DNA from: Parachlamydiales bacterium
GTDB lineage: Bacteria > Chlamydiota > Chlamydiia > Chlamydiales > JABDDJ01
Reading direction: 5' to 3'
Assembly: GCA_041671045.1 (NCBI GenBank)
Contig: JBAZCF010000001.1
Span: 186,001 to 250,000, forward strand
DNA: 64,000 nucleotides
Below are positions 6,279-13,505 of the stretch, piece after piece. The notes under the pieces are model-generated. The model was not told the origin of the DNA, did no database searches, and was given only the letters and a program-made list of their open reading frames with translations. A program made the position numbers and the translations under genes. The first letter of the stretch is position 1; each line of letters begins with the position of its first letter.

Positions 6279-7481
6279 ATGAAGCTTATTTATGCTATCG
6301 TTTCAGCTGTTGCTATTGCCCCATCCCTGCTCGGTGCAGCATATTATTCTTGCCCAGCTTGCCAAAGCGGCGGCTATGATCAAGGCGATGTAGGTTATTA
6401 CCAGGGTAACTATTATCCTTCTAGCGGATATTACCAAGGTCATTACAATTATGGTAACTACGCAGAAGACCAAGGCTATACTGGTCAACGCGGACAGAAC
6501 TATGGCGGACAGTATGGTAATAGCCAAGGCTATGGACAATACAACCAGAATTATCGCGGACAGTCTAGAGATGGCCAAAGTTATGGTGGACAATATTACC
6601 AAAATTCCAGTAACCCAAATCGTAACAATTCAAATGGGAATTCTAGAGATAACCCGAACTGGGATTCTCGCAACAATTCCGGACAGAATAATCAAGCTTT
6701 AGCTGCTCAAGATGCATTTAAAACTCAGGAAGATCGTGATCTTCTGAAAAGAATACGTCAGGAGTTGAGCAACAGAAGAGAATTAAACCAGAATAATGTC
6801 ACCATTATTGTTGTGGATAAGAAAATTCAATTAAAAGGTATTGCCGGTTCAAAAGATGAGTCAGCAAAGTTTGAAGAAACAGTAACTGCTATTGAAGGTG
6901 TTAATGGCGTAGACAACCAATTAGACTATCCTAATAAGAGTACTTCTTGGTGGGGCGGGTCTAAAACAGAAGCAGATCAATCCGGCAACAAGGACAACGA
7001 TCATATCCTTTTAGAAAGGATACAAGGAGTGATTGACAATGATCGTGATGCAGGTAAATATGACGATGTCGAGATACATGTAGAGAAGAATATTGTTATT
7101 TTAAAAGGCAATTTAGATAGTGAGCAAACAAGAGCTGCTCTGAAAAACAGAATTCAGCAGGTACAAGGTGTTAACCAAGTTAATGACCAAACAAGTGTTA
7201 ACAACAAAAAAAGTTCAGAGTTAGCTTTTAGTAATACTGCACCTTCTAACACAAGTGTTTCCGACCAAGTTTTAAAAACTAATATCGAAGACAAACTTCG
7301 CGGTGGTTTTTTTAGCAAAGGTTTTGAGCAAATCGAAGTTATTGTGAATAATGGTTCTGTAATTGTTAGAGGGGTTGTTGACAGCCCATCTGATATCAAA
7401 ACACTATCTGACCGTATTCAAGGAATTGATGGTGTACAGTCAATAGATAACCAAGCGGTTATTAGAAAAATTTCTAAGTAA
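6279..7481 (+). CDS. Secreted protein with Gly/Tyr/Gln/Asn-rich repeats and three BON domains
   Basis: 400 residues. An N-terminal signal peptide (about 1-20, cleavage near LLGA) is followed by a CxxC and by residues ~30-135 of imperfect G-Y-Q-N repeats (GGQYG, NYGGQ, YYQG). Three BON modules then follow at about 150-220, 240-310 and 330-397. Each has the pattern of an amphipathic helix, V-x-V-x2-x-I-V-L-x-G strands and a 'V-x-x-V-x-N-x' end. BON domains bind phospholipid or sit in outer-membrane and osmotic-stress proteins such as OsmY, so a periplasmic or surface-associated role is likely. AAGGAG lies upstream of the ATG. The low-complexity N-terminus is unusual for BON proteins. A hairpin terminator follows. 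Confidence 0.85.
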   Translation: MKLIYAIVSAVAIAPSLLGAAYYSCPACQSGGYDQGDVGYYQGNYYPSSGYYQGHYNYGNYAEDQGYTGQRGQNYGGQYGNSQGYGQYNQNYRGQSRDGQSYGGQYYQNSSNPNRNNSNGNSRDNPNWDSRNNSGQNNQALAAQDAFKTQEDRDLLKRIRQELSNRRELNQNNVTIIVVDKKIQLKGIAGSKDESAKFEETVTAIEGVNGVDNQLDYPNKSTSWWGGSKTEADQSGNKDNDHILLERIQGVIDNDRDAGKYDDVEIHVEKNIVILKGNLDSEQTRAALKNRIQQVQGVNQVNDQTSVNNKKSSELAFSNTAPSNTSVSDQVLKTNIEDKLRGGFFSKGFEQIEVIVNNGSVIVRGVVDSPSDIKTLSDRIQGIDGVQSIDNQAVIRKISK

Positions 7482-7487
7482 ATTGCA

Positions 7488-7516
7488 AAGGAAGAGAAGG
7501 TAATCTTCTCTTCCTT
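7488..7516 (+). terminator. Hairpin terminator after the BON gene
   Basis: Perfect 12-bp stem AAGGAAGAGAAG / CTTCTCTTCCTT with a 5-nt loop, directly after the stop codon. Confidence 0.65.
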
Positions 7517-7519
7517 AAT

Positions 7520-7579
7520 CTGAGAGAGTGTTTTATAGGCGAAGATGAAATCATATTTTCCTATAAAGCACTCTCTCAG
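7520..7579. repeat. 20-bp inverted repeat between convergent genes
   Basis: Arms 7520-7539 and 7560-7579 (CTGAGAGAGTG... / ...CACTCTCTCAG) pair with a single imperfection across a 20-nt loop. It lies between the BON gene and the convergent MFS gene and probably acts as a bidirectional transcription barrier. Confidence 0.55.
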
Positions 7580-7593
7580 CGATGTGTGTGTTT

Positions 7594-7623
7594 ACCGGAG
7601 AAGTTGGAAACAACTTCTTCGGT
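7594..7623 (-). terminator. Hairpin at the 3' end of the MFS gene
   Basis: A 13-bp stem (ACCGGAGAAGTTG / CAACTTCTTCGGT, one wobble pair) with a 4-nt loop just beyond the MFS stop codon. There is no clear T tract, so termination is a likely but not certain role. Confidence 0.5.
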
Positions 7624-7628
7624 AATTT

Positions 7629-8828
7629 CTAGTTTGCGGATTGAAGTAGAGCAGTCTTACGCTCATATAGATACATGAGTGGAAGCATAGTCAGGATTAT
7701 TCCAATAACCATCCCAGAAATGGGGTAAATGGTTTCATTATAGAACAGATTGACTAACCCGATAACGAATACTGTGATCAAGAGCCTTAGGCTAGTTAAA
7801 ATGCTTGCCGCAACCCCTTTAATGTCTGGGAAAAGTTCCATGGATTCAGGAAAATAAGTGGAGAGAATCCAATTTATTCCTGCTGTATAGATCATCATGG
7901 ATGCGGTAGGGATGTAGGTGCTTAAGGGATCTATGATCATACCTAAAGCGAGTCCAATCCCGCCTATGACTATGAAAACTGAGGACATTTTTTTCATAAA
8001 AGGTGCTCCCCAGTGTTTCATCAAACGGGAGCATGTAATGCTAGCAATAAGCCAAGCACCTAATAATGCGCATTGGTAGAAAGGAAGTATATCTTTGCTT
8101 ACACCAAGTTTCGTTACAAAGAAAACCGAAATGGAAGAAAGAAAGGCGATATAACCTGAAAAAGCCAGGTTAAAGATGAGGGTAAGCTGCCAAAAAGAGG
8201 CGCTTCCCAGAACTTTTGCAAAATCTTTTCTGAATTTAGTGAAGTTAAAGGGAGCTCTTTGTTGGGGAGCGAGTGTTTCTTTAAAGCAAAAAAGGCAATA
8301 TAGCAGACTGAATCCAACTAAAATTCCAATCGCAATAAAATTAGAACGGAATCCATATTCACTGTTCAGGAAGCCACCAAGCATAGGAGCGCCTGCCATA
8401 ATAAATGGGATGCTAAAGTTGAGATAGTTCATCGCTCTCATTGCATTTTCTTTTTGGAAAGCATCGAATATGACGGCAGTTCCAAGTGTGAAGCATCCAC
8501 CGCTTCCAATACCTTGCAGGAGTCGTCCTGCTAAAAGGATGTTGTAATTATCAGAAATGAAGGTGAATATGCTTCCAATAAAGAAGATAAGCAATGCCCA
8601 AAGAAGGGGGAGTCTTCGTCCGATCGAATCGGAAAGGGGGCCATAAAATGGACCGGCGATACAAATACCTAAGAAGTTCCAGGTCAATACTTGTTGGATT
8701 TCGGTTTCTGATACCTGAAAAAATGCCATCATATCTGGAAATGCAGGAAGATATATATCTGTTTCTACACAGGCGGCAATTATTATTGCTATAATTAGAG
8801 TGATATATTTTAGTTCTGTTTTATTCAT
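7629..8828 (-). CDS. MFS drug/metabolite efflux transporter, Bcr/CflA-type
   Basis: 399 residues, 12 predicted membrane helices. The N-terminal ETDIYLPAFPDMMAFF and WNFLGICIAGPFYGPLSD patterns and motif A (GPLSDSIGRRLPLL, about 63-76) match the Bcr/CflA multidrug-efflux branch. These are H+-coupled exporters of the inner membrane. RLLQGIGSGG fits the motif C/B region. The substrate is unknown. It is divergent from the first cysteine-rich barrel gene and convergent with the BON gene, so it stands alone. Confidence 0.88.
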   Translation of the reverse strand: MNKTELKYITLIIAIIIAACVETDIYLPAFPDMMAFFQVSETEIQQVLTWNFLGICIAGPFYGPLSDSIGRRLPLLWALLIFFIGSIFTFISDNYNILLAGRLLQGIGSGGCFTLGTAVIFDAFQKENAMRAMNYLNFSIPFIMAGAPMLGGFLNSEYGFRSNFIAIGILVGFSLLYCLFCFKETLAPQQRAPFNFTKFRKDFAKVLGSASFWQLTLIFNLAFSGYIAFLSSISVFFVTKLGVSKDILPFYQCALLGAWLIASITCSRLMKHWGAPFMKKMSSVFIVIGGIGLALGMIIDPLSTYIPTASMMIYTAGINWILSTYFPESMELFPDIKGVAASILTSLRLLITVFVIGLVNLFYNETIYPISGMVIGIILTMLPLMYLYERKTALLQSAN

Positions 8829-8910
8829 TTTAACTCTATAAAAATTTGGATTATTTTATCAGGATCAAGTTTCTTTATCAATATGTAAAACGACTTGTTA
8901 AATAAATGAT

Positions 8911-8939
8911 TTGACAGTTTGATCGTTTATTTTTATAGT
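8911..8939 (+). promoter_or_regulatory. Sigma-70 consensus promoter of barrel gene 1
   Basis: TTGACA (8911-8916), a 17-bp spacer, and TATAGT (8934-8939). The 13-bp GATTTGACAGTTTGAT block around the -35 is shared with the promoter of the paralogue at 12157. The start codon is 38 nt further on, preceded by AAGGAG. Confidence 0.75.
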
Positions 8940-8976
8940 CCAAATTTTAAACTGAACGTGATTAAGGAGATTTTTT

Positions 8977-9804
8977 ATGAAGTTACGGAATTTATTTGTT
9001 TACTTAATGCTAATGGCCTCTGTGACTGCTCCTACGCAAGTCATGGGTTGGTTCTGGGATAACTGCAACTCCTGCTGTGAAACTGTGGATCCTTGCTGCT
9101 ATCAAGGTCCATTATGTGAAGGTGGTTGGAGCATACTTGCAAAGGGCGGTATTGATCCAATTCATTGGACTGAAAGAGGCAAAGTGTGGTTGACAGTACC
9201 TGCAGCAGTTCCTGCGGTATTCTCTGTTAGCAGAACAGCTAAGTTCAGAAATCAATTTGAACTTCCTTATATTGTAGGCGGCGAGATTGCTTATAACTTG
9301 TCAGATAATGCACAGCTTTTCGTTGAGGCTAACTATATTCATGGTAAAGGGAAAACATTCAACTTTATTGCAGGAACATTTGTTGTTAGCGAAGTGAATG
9401 ATGATTACGAGGCTTGGTCGGGTTATATTGGCGGCAGATATTATTTTAGCCGTAGCTGGATTTGCGACCGTGTATCACCATTTGTTGGTCTTAAAGCAGG
9501 CTTTGTAAACCATAGACAAGTGAAATATGGCCTCTCATTATTCGGTACGTTTATTGAGAAGGACCCATACTATGTCGGTAAGAGTGGCGTCAGTGCCGGT
9601 GTTCAGCTCGGCTTTGATATCCTAATTACAGATGCACTATCTGCAGTTTTGAACTTAGAAGCTGTGGCTTCCCAAGGACCTAGAGCGAATAGAAATAATG
9701 AGTTTGATCCTGTCTTAACAGGTGGATTAACCAACGTGAATATTGGTCAAGTTGGAACAGAAGTTTCTTTCCCAATTACACTTGGACTACGTTATACGTT
9801 CTAA
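8977..9804 (+). CDS. Cysteine-rich outer-membrane beta-barrel protein, paralogue 1
   Basis: 275 residues: signal peptide (about 1-24, ending VMG), then a cysteine cluster (~29-48; CNSCC, CC, C), then alternating beta strands with YIVGGEIAYNL, YIGGRYYF and VGLKAGF segments, ending in a C-terminal Phe (LRYTF), the usual signal for outer-membrane barrel assembly. It is closely similar to the protein at 12225-13070 over its whole length. In chlamydiae, cysteine-rich outer-membrane proteins are cross-linked by disulphides to stabilise the envelope; the N-terminal cluster suggests that role. It may function as a porin. Not recognisable as classical MOMP. A strong promoter and terminator frame it as a single highly expressed gene. 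Confidence 0.8.
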   Translation: MKLRNLFVYLMLMASVTAPTQVMGWFWDNCNSCCETVDPCCYQGPLCEGGWSILAKGGIDPIHWTERGKVWLTVPAAVPAVFSVSRTAKFRNQFELPYIVGGEIAYNLSDNAQLFVEANYIHGKGKTFNFIAGTFVVSEVNDDYEAWSGYIGGRYYFSRSWICDRVSPFVGLKAGFVNHRQVKYGLSLFGTFIEKDPYYVGKSGVSAGVQLGFDILITDALSAVLNLEAVASQGPRANRNNEFDPVLTGGLTNVNIGQVGTEVSFPITLGLRYTF

Positions 9805-9813
9805 TTCTTTCTT

Positions 9814-9848
9814 AACCAAGGCCTGAAACCTCAGGTCTTGGTTTTTTT
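9814..9848 (+). terminator. Intrinsic terminator of barrel gene 1
   Basis: Stem AACCAAG-CCTGA / TCAGG-CTTGGTT with a short loop, followed by seven T. Confidence 0.9.
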
Positions 9849-10017
9849 AAAAAATACATCCACACACCTATCTATTGATAAATTGTAAAATACTTGCTAT
9901 AATTAGCAGAAAATTTGTGCTTATGTCTGGGTAAAAAGTCGAAAGTTATTCATTCCCTGCACCTACAAGGCTAAGCATTACAAGCATATTCAATTAGCTA
10001 AAGGTAATGTGTAGACT

Positions 10018-10644
10018 ATGGAAGACCTCACAAGTATATTAACAGTGGGAATAATTTCACTAGTCGCAGCAATAAGCCCGGGACCGGACTTTTTTATCGT
10101 GTTGAAAAATAGTTTAACACATTCTAGAAAGGCTGGCTTTCTGACAGCCTTTGGTGTTTCCTTGGCGGTCTTGATTCATTTAACTTATACTTTAGTGGGA
10201 ATCGGGGTTCTAATCATAGAGAGTCCGATTTTGTATGGGGTTATCAAGTATGTGGGTGTTGCATATCTATTCTATATAGGATTAAAGAGCATTATTTCTT
10301 CTTTCGGGCATGCAACGATGAATCTTGAGATGGCAAAGTCAAAAAAGAAAATAACAACCTTTGGAGCCATTTCACAAGGGTTTTTAACAAATTTACTTAA
10401 TCCTAAAGCAGCTATATTTTTTATAAGTTTATTTTCTCAATTTATCGATCCGAATACGCCTACATATTTAAGAGTAGAATTTGCCATTATCAATTGGGCA
10501 GCATGCATAGGCTGGTTTTTATGTCTTTCCTACATCGTAACCATAAATGGTTTTACGGAACGTCTGCAAAGATTTCAAAACCCCATCGATAGAATAATGG
10601 GGGGCGCGTTGTTGTTGCTAGGGGTGAAGTTGTTATTTGTTTAA
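10018..10644 (+). CDS. LysE/RhtB family amino-acid exporter
   Basis: 208 residues with about six membrane helices. The N-terminal motif ISPGPDFFIVLKNSL (residues 19-33) and the central GFLTNLLNPKAAIFFISLF (about 121-139) are the hallmarks of the LysE/RhtB superfamily, which exports amino acids such as lysine, homoserine or threonine across the inner membrane. The substrate is not deducible. The ribosome site is weak (AAAGG about 13 nt upstream). No operon partner. Confidence 0.9.
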   Translation: MEDLTSILTVGIISLVAAISPGPDFFIVLKNSLTHSRKAGFLTAFGVSLAVLIHLTYTLVGIGVLIIESPILYGVIKYVGVAYLFYIGLKSIISSFGHATMNLEMAKSKKKITTFGAISQGFLTNLLNPKAAIFFISLFSQFIDPNTPTYLRVEFAIINWAACIGWFLCLSYIVTINGFTERLQRFQNPIDRIMGGALLLLGVKLLFV

Positions 10645-10743
10645 GCCGATAAGCCTGCCAAACCTTGTAGAAAGTGGACTATTTTACTGTAGAGTGTATG
10701 TGGAAGTGTTTTCAAAACTTATGCATGTTCTATTAAGTATTTT

Positions 10744-11634
10744 TCAATTATTCGAGCAAGAAGTTTTATCTTTAACAGGGATTAAATCTAGGCGTTCAGG
10801 AATAGAGTAATATAACGGTTTAGAGCACTGATTTTCTCTTTCATAATTACAAAAAAATGGAATTGTTAGGGACACTAATATGCCTGCAGTTCTGCTATGA
10901 AAAATGGGATCATAGGAAAATAGAGTTTTTAAGCTTATGATTTCATTAATACACAAATCTATGTTAGCTAGGACTCCATAGCGATTTCTGTTTTTTCTGT
11001 TAGATATCCAATAAGGTCCGGCAAGTGCTGTAAAATATAAGTCGACGCAATCACATAGTTCATAATTAAATTTTCTTCCCATTAACAAAGAAGCCATTCG
11101 ACAGGGATAAAGAGTTTTTGTTGTATGAAATACAAAATCGCCCGGGTAAGAACTTTTCTTTTGTGAATAATGCTCTATAGATTGCAGGGGTATATATGCA
11201 TTGAAGCGGTACTCCCATGGACATAGCCAACCTTCTAGACCAATTTGAATTTGACTTAGATTGGTAGAGTGCATATTACGCCAATCGTAATAGAGATTTA
11301 TCCCGCAACCTCTATGTATATCGCCAAAGCGTATTCCAGTGCCCACGTTAAGTCCATTACCGCCATTTGAAATATGGTGGAACCTACCGTCTAAAAAATA
11401 TAAGTAGTCTGACTCTTCCCTGAATGCCCAAACGCCCATTGTTGAATAGCTATCATCAACTCCTATCATTTTTCCAAAAGTCATTCGTGCGTATACTTCA
11501 GCACATGTTTTTGACATGGACTGAAAATCTTCACAGCGTTCTTCCTCAAAATACAACTCATTTTCTTCTTCAATGGCTTCGGAGGGAAGAAAAACTATTA
11601 GAAGTGTTGTTAGTAGAATTAATATTTTATTCAT
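10744..11634 (-). CDS. Secreted beta-barrel protein resembling the inverse-autotransporter domain
   Basis: 296 residues: a signal peptide (about 1-20, PSEA), an acidic linker with ERCEDF, then a beta-rich domain. The pattern GTGIRFGDIHRGCGINLYYDW, IQIGLEGW, YRFNAYIPLQS resembles the inverse autotransporter barrel of intimin/invasin-type proteins ('G-x-N-x-F-Y-D' followed by 'G-x-E-x-W' and 'N-x-Y-x-P'). No passenger (Ig-like) region follows: the protein ends about 60 residues later, so it would be a bare barrel. It is translated 1 nt after the upstream 77-aa secreted protein, forming a two-gene operon. Family assignment is by pattern only. Confidence 0.6.
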   Translation of the reverse strand: MNKILILLTTLLIVFLPSEAIEEENELYFEEERCEDFQSMSKTCAEVYARMTFGKMIGVDDSYSTMGVWAFREESDYLYFLDGRFHHISNGGNGLNVGTGIRFGDIHRGCGINLYYDWRNMHSTNLSQIQIGLEGWLCPWEYRFNAYIPLQSIEHYSQKKSSYPGDFVFHTTKTLYPCRMASLLMGRKFNYELCDCVDLYFTALAGPYWISNRKNRNRYGVLANIDLCINEIISLKTLFSYDPIFHSRTAGILVSLTIPFFCNYERENQCSKPLYYSIPERLDLIPVKDKTSCSNN

Positions 11635-11635
11635 T

Positions 11636-11869
11636 CTAGCCAGCGGGATAGAGTAGCGTCATTTCTAAAGCAATGGGAGAGGCCCCAGAACCTGCAGGAG
11701 GTTTTGGAGTTAAATTTACAGTTGTTTGGACGTTAATGATTTGAACAAGATCATTAGCGTTAAGACGCTGTACAGGATAATTTACCGAATTAATCTCATC
11801 GGATTTAGCAATTAAGGAAGGGGAGCATAACAAGATATAAAAAGGGGAGAAGGGAATGATATTTTTCAT
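11636..11869 (-). CDS. Small secreted protein (77 aa) co-transcribed with the barrel
   Basis: N-terminal hydrophobic stretch (residues ~4-21, ending SLIA) consistent with a signal peptide, leaving a mature peptide of about 55 residues rich in Val, Asn, Thr and Pro with a PKPPAGSGA turn. Its stop codon is separated by one nucleotide from the next ATG, so the two proteins are probably made together. No family recognised; it might be a partner or exported companion of the barrel (inference). Confidence 0.55.
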   Translation of the reverse strand: MKNIIPFSPFYILLCSPSLIAKSDEINSVNYPVQRLNANDLVQIINVQTTVNLTPKPPAGSGASPIALEMTLLYPAG

Positions 11870-11971
11870 ATTTACAAAAAGTTAAGTGTAAAAATATTTG
11901 CATAAAGAGAATGTGATATTAATACAATGTAAATAGCTATAGAAATAGAAGGTAGGAAGGAGAAAAAAGAT

Positions 11972-12058
11972 CGGAAGAGGTAGGATTCGAACCCACGGAG
12001 CCCTTGCAGGCCCTTCTGTTTTCAAGACAGACGCAATCGGCCACTCTGCCACTCTTCC
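11972..12058 (-). tRNA. tRNA-Ser (anticodon TGA)
   Basis: 87 nt on the minus strand. Acceptor GGAAGAG/CTCTTCC with discriminator G, D arm GCAGAGTGG, anticodon loop CTTGAAA (anticodon UGA, reading UCA and related codons), long variable arm, T loop GTTCGAATC. CCA is not encoded. It shares the 5' half with tRNA-Ser(CGA) at 4295-4379. No repeat copy of it is seen nearby. Confidence 0.97.
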
Positions 12059-12156
12059 AGATGCGAACTTTATACCATTTACCGTAGGAGAGTGTCAATA
12101 TCTAAAAGCGAGTAAGCTCACATTTCATTCACAGTGAGACCGTATTAAATTATGAT

Positions 12157-12185
12157 TTGACAGTTTGATAGTTAGCTCCTATAGT
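12157..12185 (+). promoter_or_regulatory. Sigma-70 consensus promoter of barrel gene 2
   Basis: TTGACA (12157-12162), a 17-bp spacer, TATAGT (12180-12185). The same hexamers, spacer length and flanking GTTTGAT occur in the promoter at 8911, showing that the duplication included the regulatory region. Confidence 0.75.
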
Positions 12186-12224
12186 CAGAAATTACTAACT
12201 ATTTACTGTTAAGGGGTTTAATCC

Positions 12225-13070
12225 ATGAGATTTAAAAACTTATTTTTAACATTTGCAGTCTCTATCTTTCTTCCAGCAGGATTAATGGGATGGTCGGGAA
12301 ACGATAGCTCTTGTTGCTCTACTTTCGACTCTTGTTGTGTTGACGAATGTTGTGAAGACCCTTGTTGTCCTTGTGGACCACTTTCAGAGGGTAGCTTCAG
12401 CTTGCTTGTAAAAGGCGGTGTCAATCCGACGCACTGGACATCAAGAGGTAAAGTATGGCTGACAATTCCTGCAGCTGTTCCTGCGGTGATTTCATTCAAT
12501 AGCGGACCAAAATTCAAAGATCAATATAAGCTGCCGTACATCGTAGGCGGTGAAGTTGCATATAATTTATCCTGTCAAGGCCAAGTATTTTTTGAAGCTA
12601 ATTATCTACATGCAGATGGAAAAAACCATGGTGTCGTAGGAAGACTTCCTGTTGGATTTAGTTTTGATGATTACCAAGCTTGGTCATGGTACCTTGGTGG
12701 TAGATATTATTTTTCCCGCAGCTGGATTTGCGATCGTGTTTCGCCTTTCGTAGGTTTGAAAGCAGGCTTTATCAATCACAAGAAAGTTAGATATGACCTG
12801 ACTGTGGATGGTGTGTTTGTTGAAAACGATATCTACTATCATGGCAAAAGTGGCGTGAGCATTGGAGCACAAATCGGGTTTGATATCCAAATCTGCGATA
12901 ATATCTCGGCAATTGTTAGTTTTGAAGCGGTAGCCTCGGGCGGCCCAAGAGCTAACAGAAACAATGAACTGGACCCGGCTTTGACGGGTGGACTAACAAA
13001 TGTTAACTTGAGTGAAGTTGGGACAGAGGTATCATTCCCAATTACATTGGGCTTACGTTATACATTTTAA
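12225..13070 (+). CDS. Cysteine-rich outer-membrane beta-barrel protein, paralogue 2
   Basis: 281 residues: signal peptide (about 1-21), then an even denser cysteine cluster (SCC, SCC, CC, CCPC between residues ~27 and 51), then a barrel domain collinear with the protein at 8977-9804 (shared RGKVWLT, AAVPAV, LPYIVGGE, RSWICDRVSPFVGLKAGF, GPRANRNNE, terminal YTF). The cysteine region differs most between the two copies while the barrel is conserved. This suggests the same pore but different disulphide connectivity. AAGGGG lies upstream of the ATG. An 18-bp hairpin follows. Most likely a duplicated chlamydial envelope protein with porin function inferred. Confidence 0.8.
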   Translation: MRFKNLFLTFAVSIFLPAGLMGWSGNDSSCCSTFDSCCVDECCEDPCCPCGPLSEGSFSLLVKGGVNPTHWTSRGKVWLTIPAAVPAVISFNSGPKFKDQYKLPYIVGGEVAYNLSCQGQVFFEANYLHADGKNHGVVGRLPVGFSFDDYQAWSWYLGGRYYFSRSWICDRVSPFVGLKAGFINHKKVRYDLTVDGVFVENDIYYHGKSGVSIGAQIGFDIQICDNISAIVSFEAVASGGPRANRNNELDPALTGGLTNVNLSEVGTEVSFPITLGLRYTF

Positions 13071-13079
13071 TATAATGTC

Positions 13080-13118
13080 TTTTAGCTTTTGCAAAACTCC
13101 GTTTTGCAAAAGCTAAAA
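13080..13118 (+). terminator. Long perfect hairpin after barrel gene 2
   Basis: Eighteen perfectly paired bases (TTTTAGCTTTTGCAAAAC and its complement) around a TCC loop, starting 10 nt after the stop. No T tract follows on the plus strand, but the strength and position suggest termination or mRNA 3'-end protection. Confidence 0.6.
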
Positions 13119-13505
13119 TGCATAGAACTAGCTGGGTTTTTTGCGATTATTTTTATCTTGCTCAACTCAATTTTTTATTAAACTTGATACATCTGTCAAA
13201 AAATTGCCTACTTCTTTGCAGCCTCATTCCGTTTGTTTAAAGAATCGCCGCTTGGCTATCATGAACCGAAGCCGACGTAAAATTGCGCTAATAGGCGCAC
13301 TGCCATCGTGTTTTTAAACATTTAATCGTGCTTACATTATACCCTAAGAAAGACCTTCTGTGTTCAAAAGATTCTCTGTAAAATTTCGCCGTCAAAAAAA
13401 TTAGCTTTTTATCGAGTTAAGCAAAAAGTTCTTGATATATCCATTCTTTTTGTGATAAGCGCAGATTTGAACTAATATAAAAATTTTTATTATAGGACGC
13501 AGACT
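13119..13505. other. 387-bp intergenic region before the DUF1254 pair
   Basis: No gene is supported. A short ORF at about 13261-13317 encodes MNRSRRKIALIGALPSCF, which recalls a dehydrogenase N-terminus but stops after 18 codons and has no ribosome site. The last 80 bp are AT-rich and probably carry the promoter of the DUF1254 genes, although no hexamer pair is convincing. Confidence 0.4.

Noticed and set aside
6303..6602. A 99-codon minus-strand ORF opposite the BON gene
   Set aside because: It is the antisense of the G/Y/Q/N repeat region, whose low complexity removes stop codons by chance.
13261..13317. An 18-codon ORF resembling a malate/lactate dehydrogenase N-terminus
   Set aside because: The resemblance rests on a few residues (KIALIGA) and stops immediately; it could be chance.
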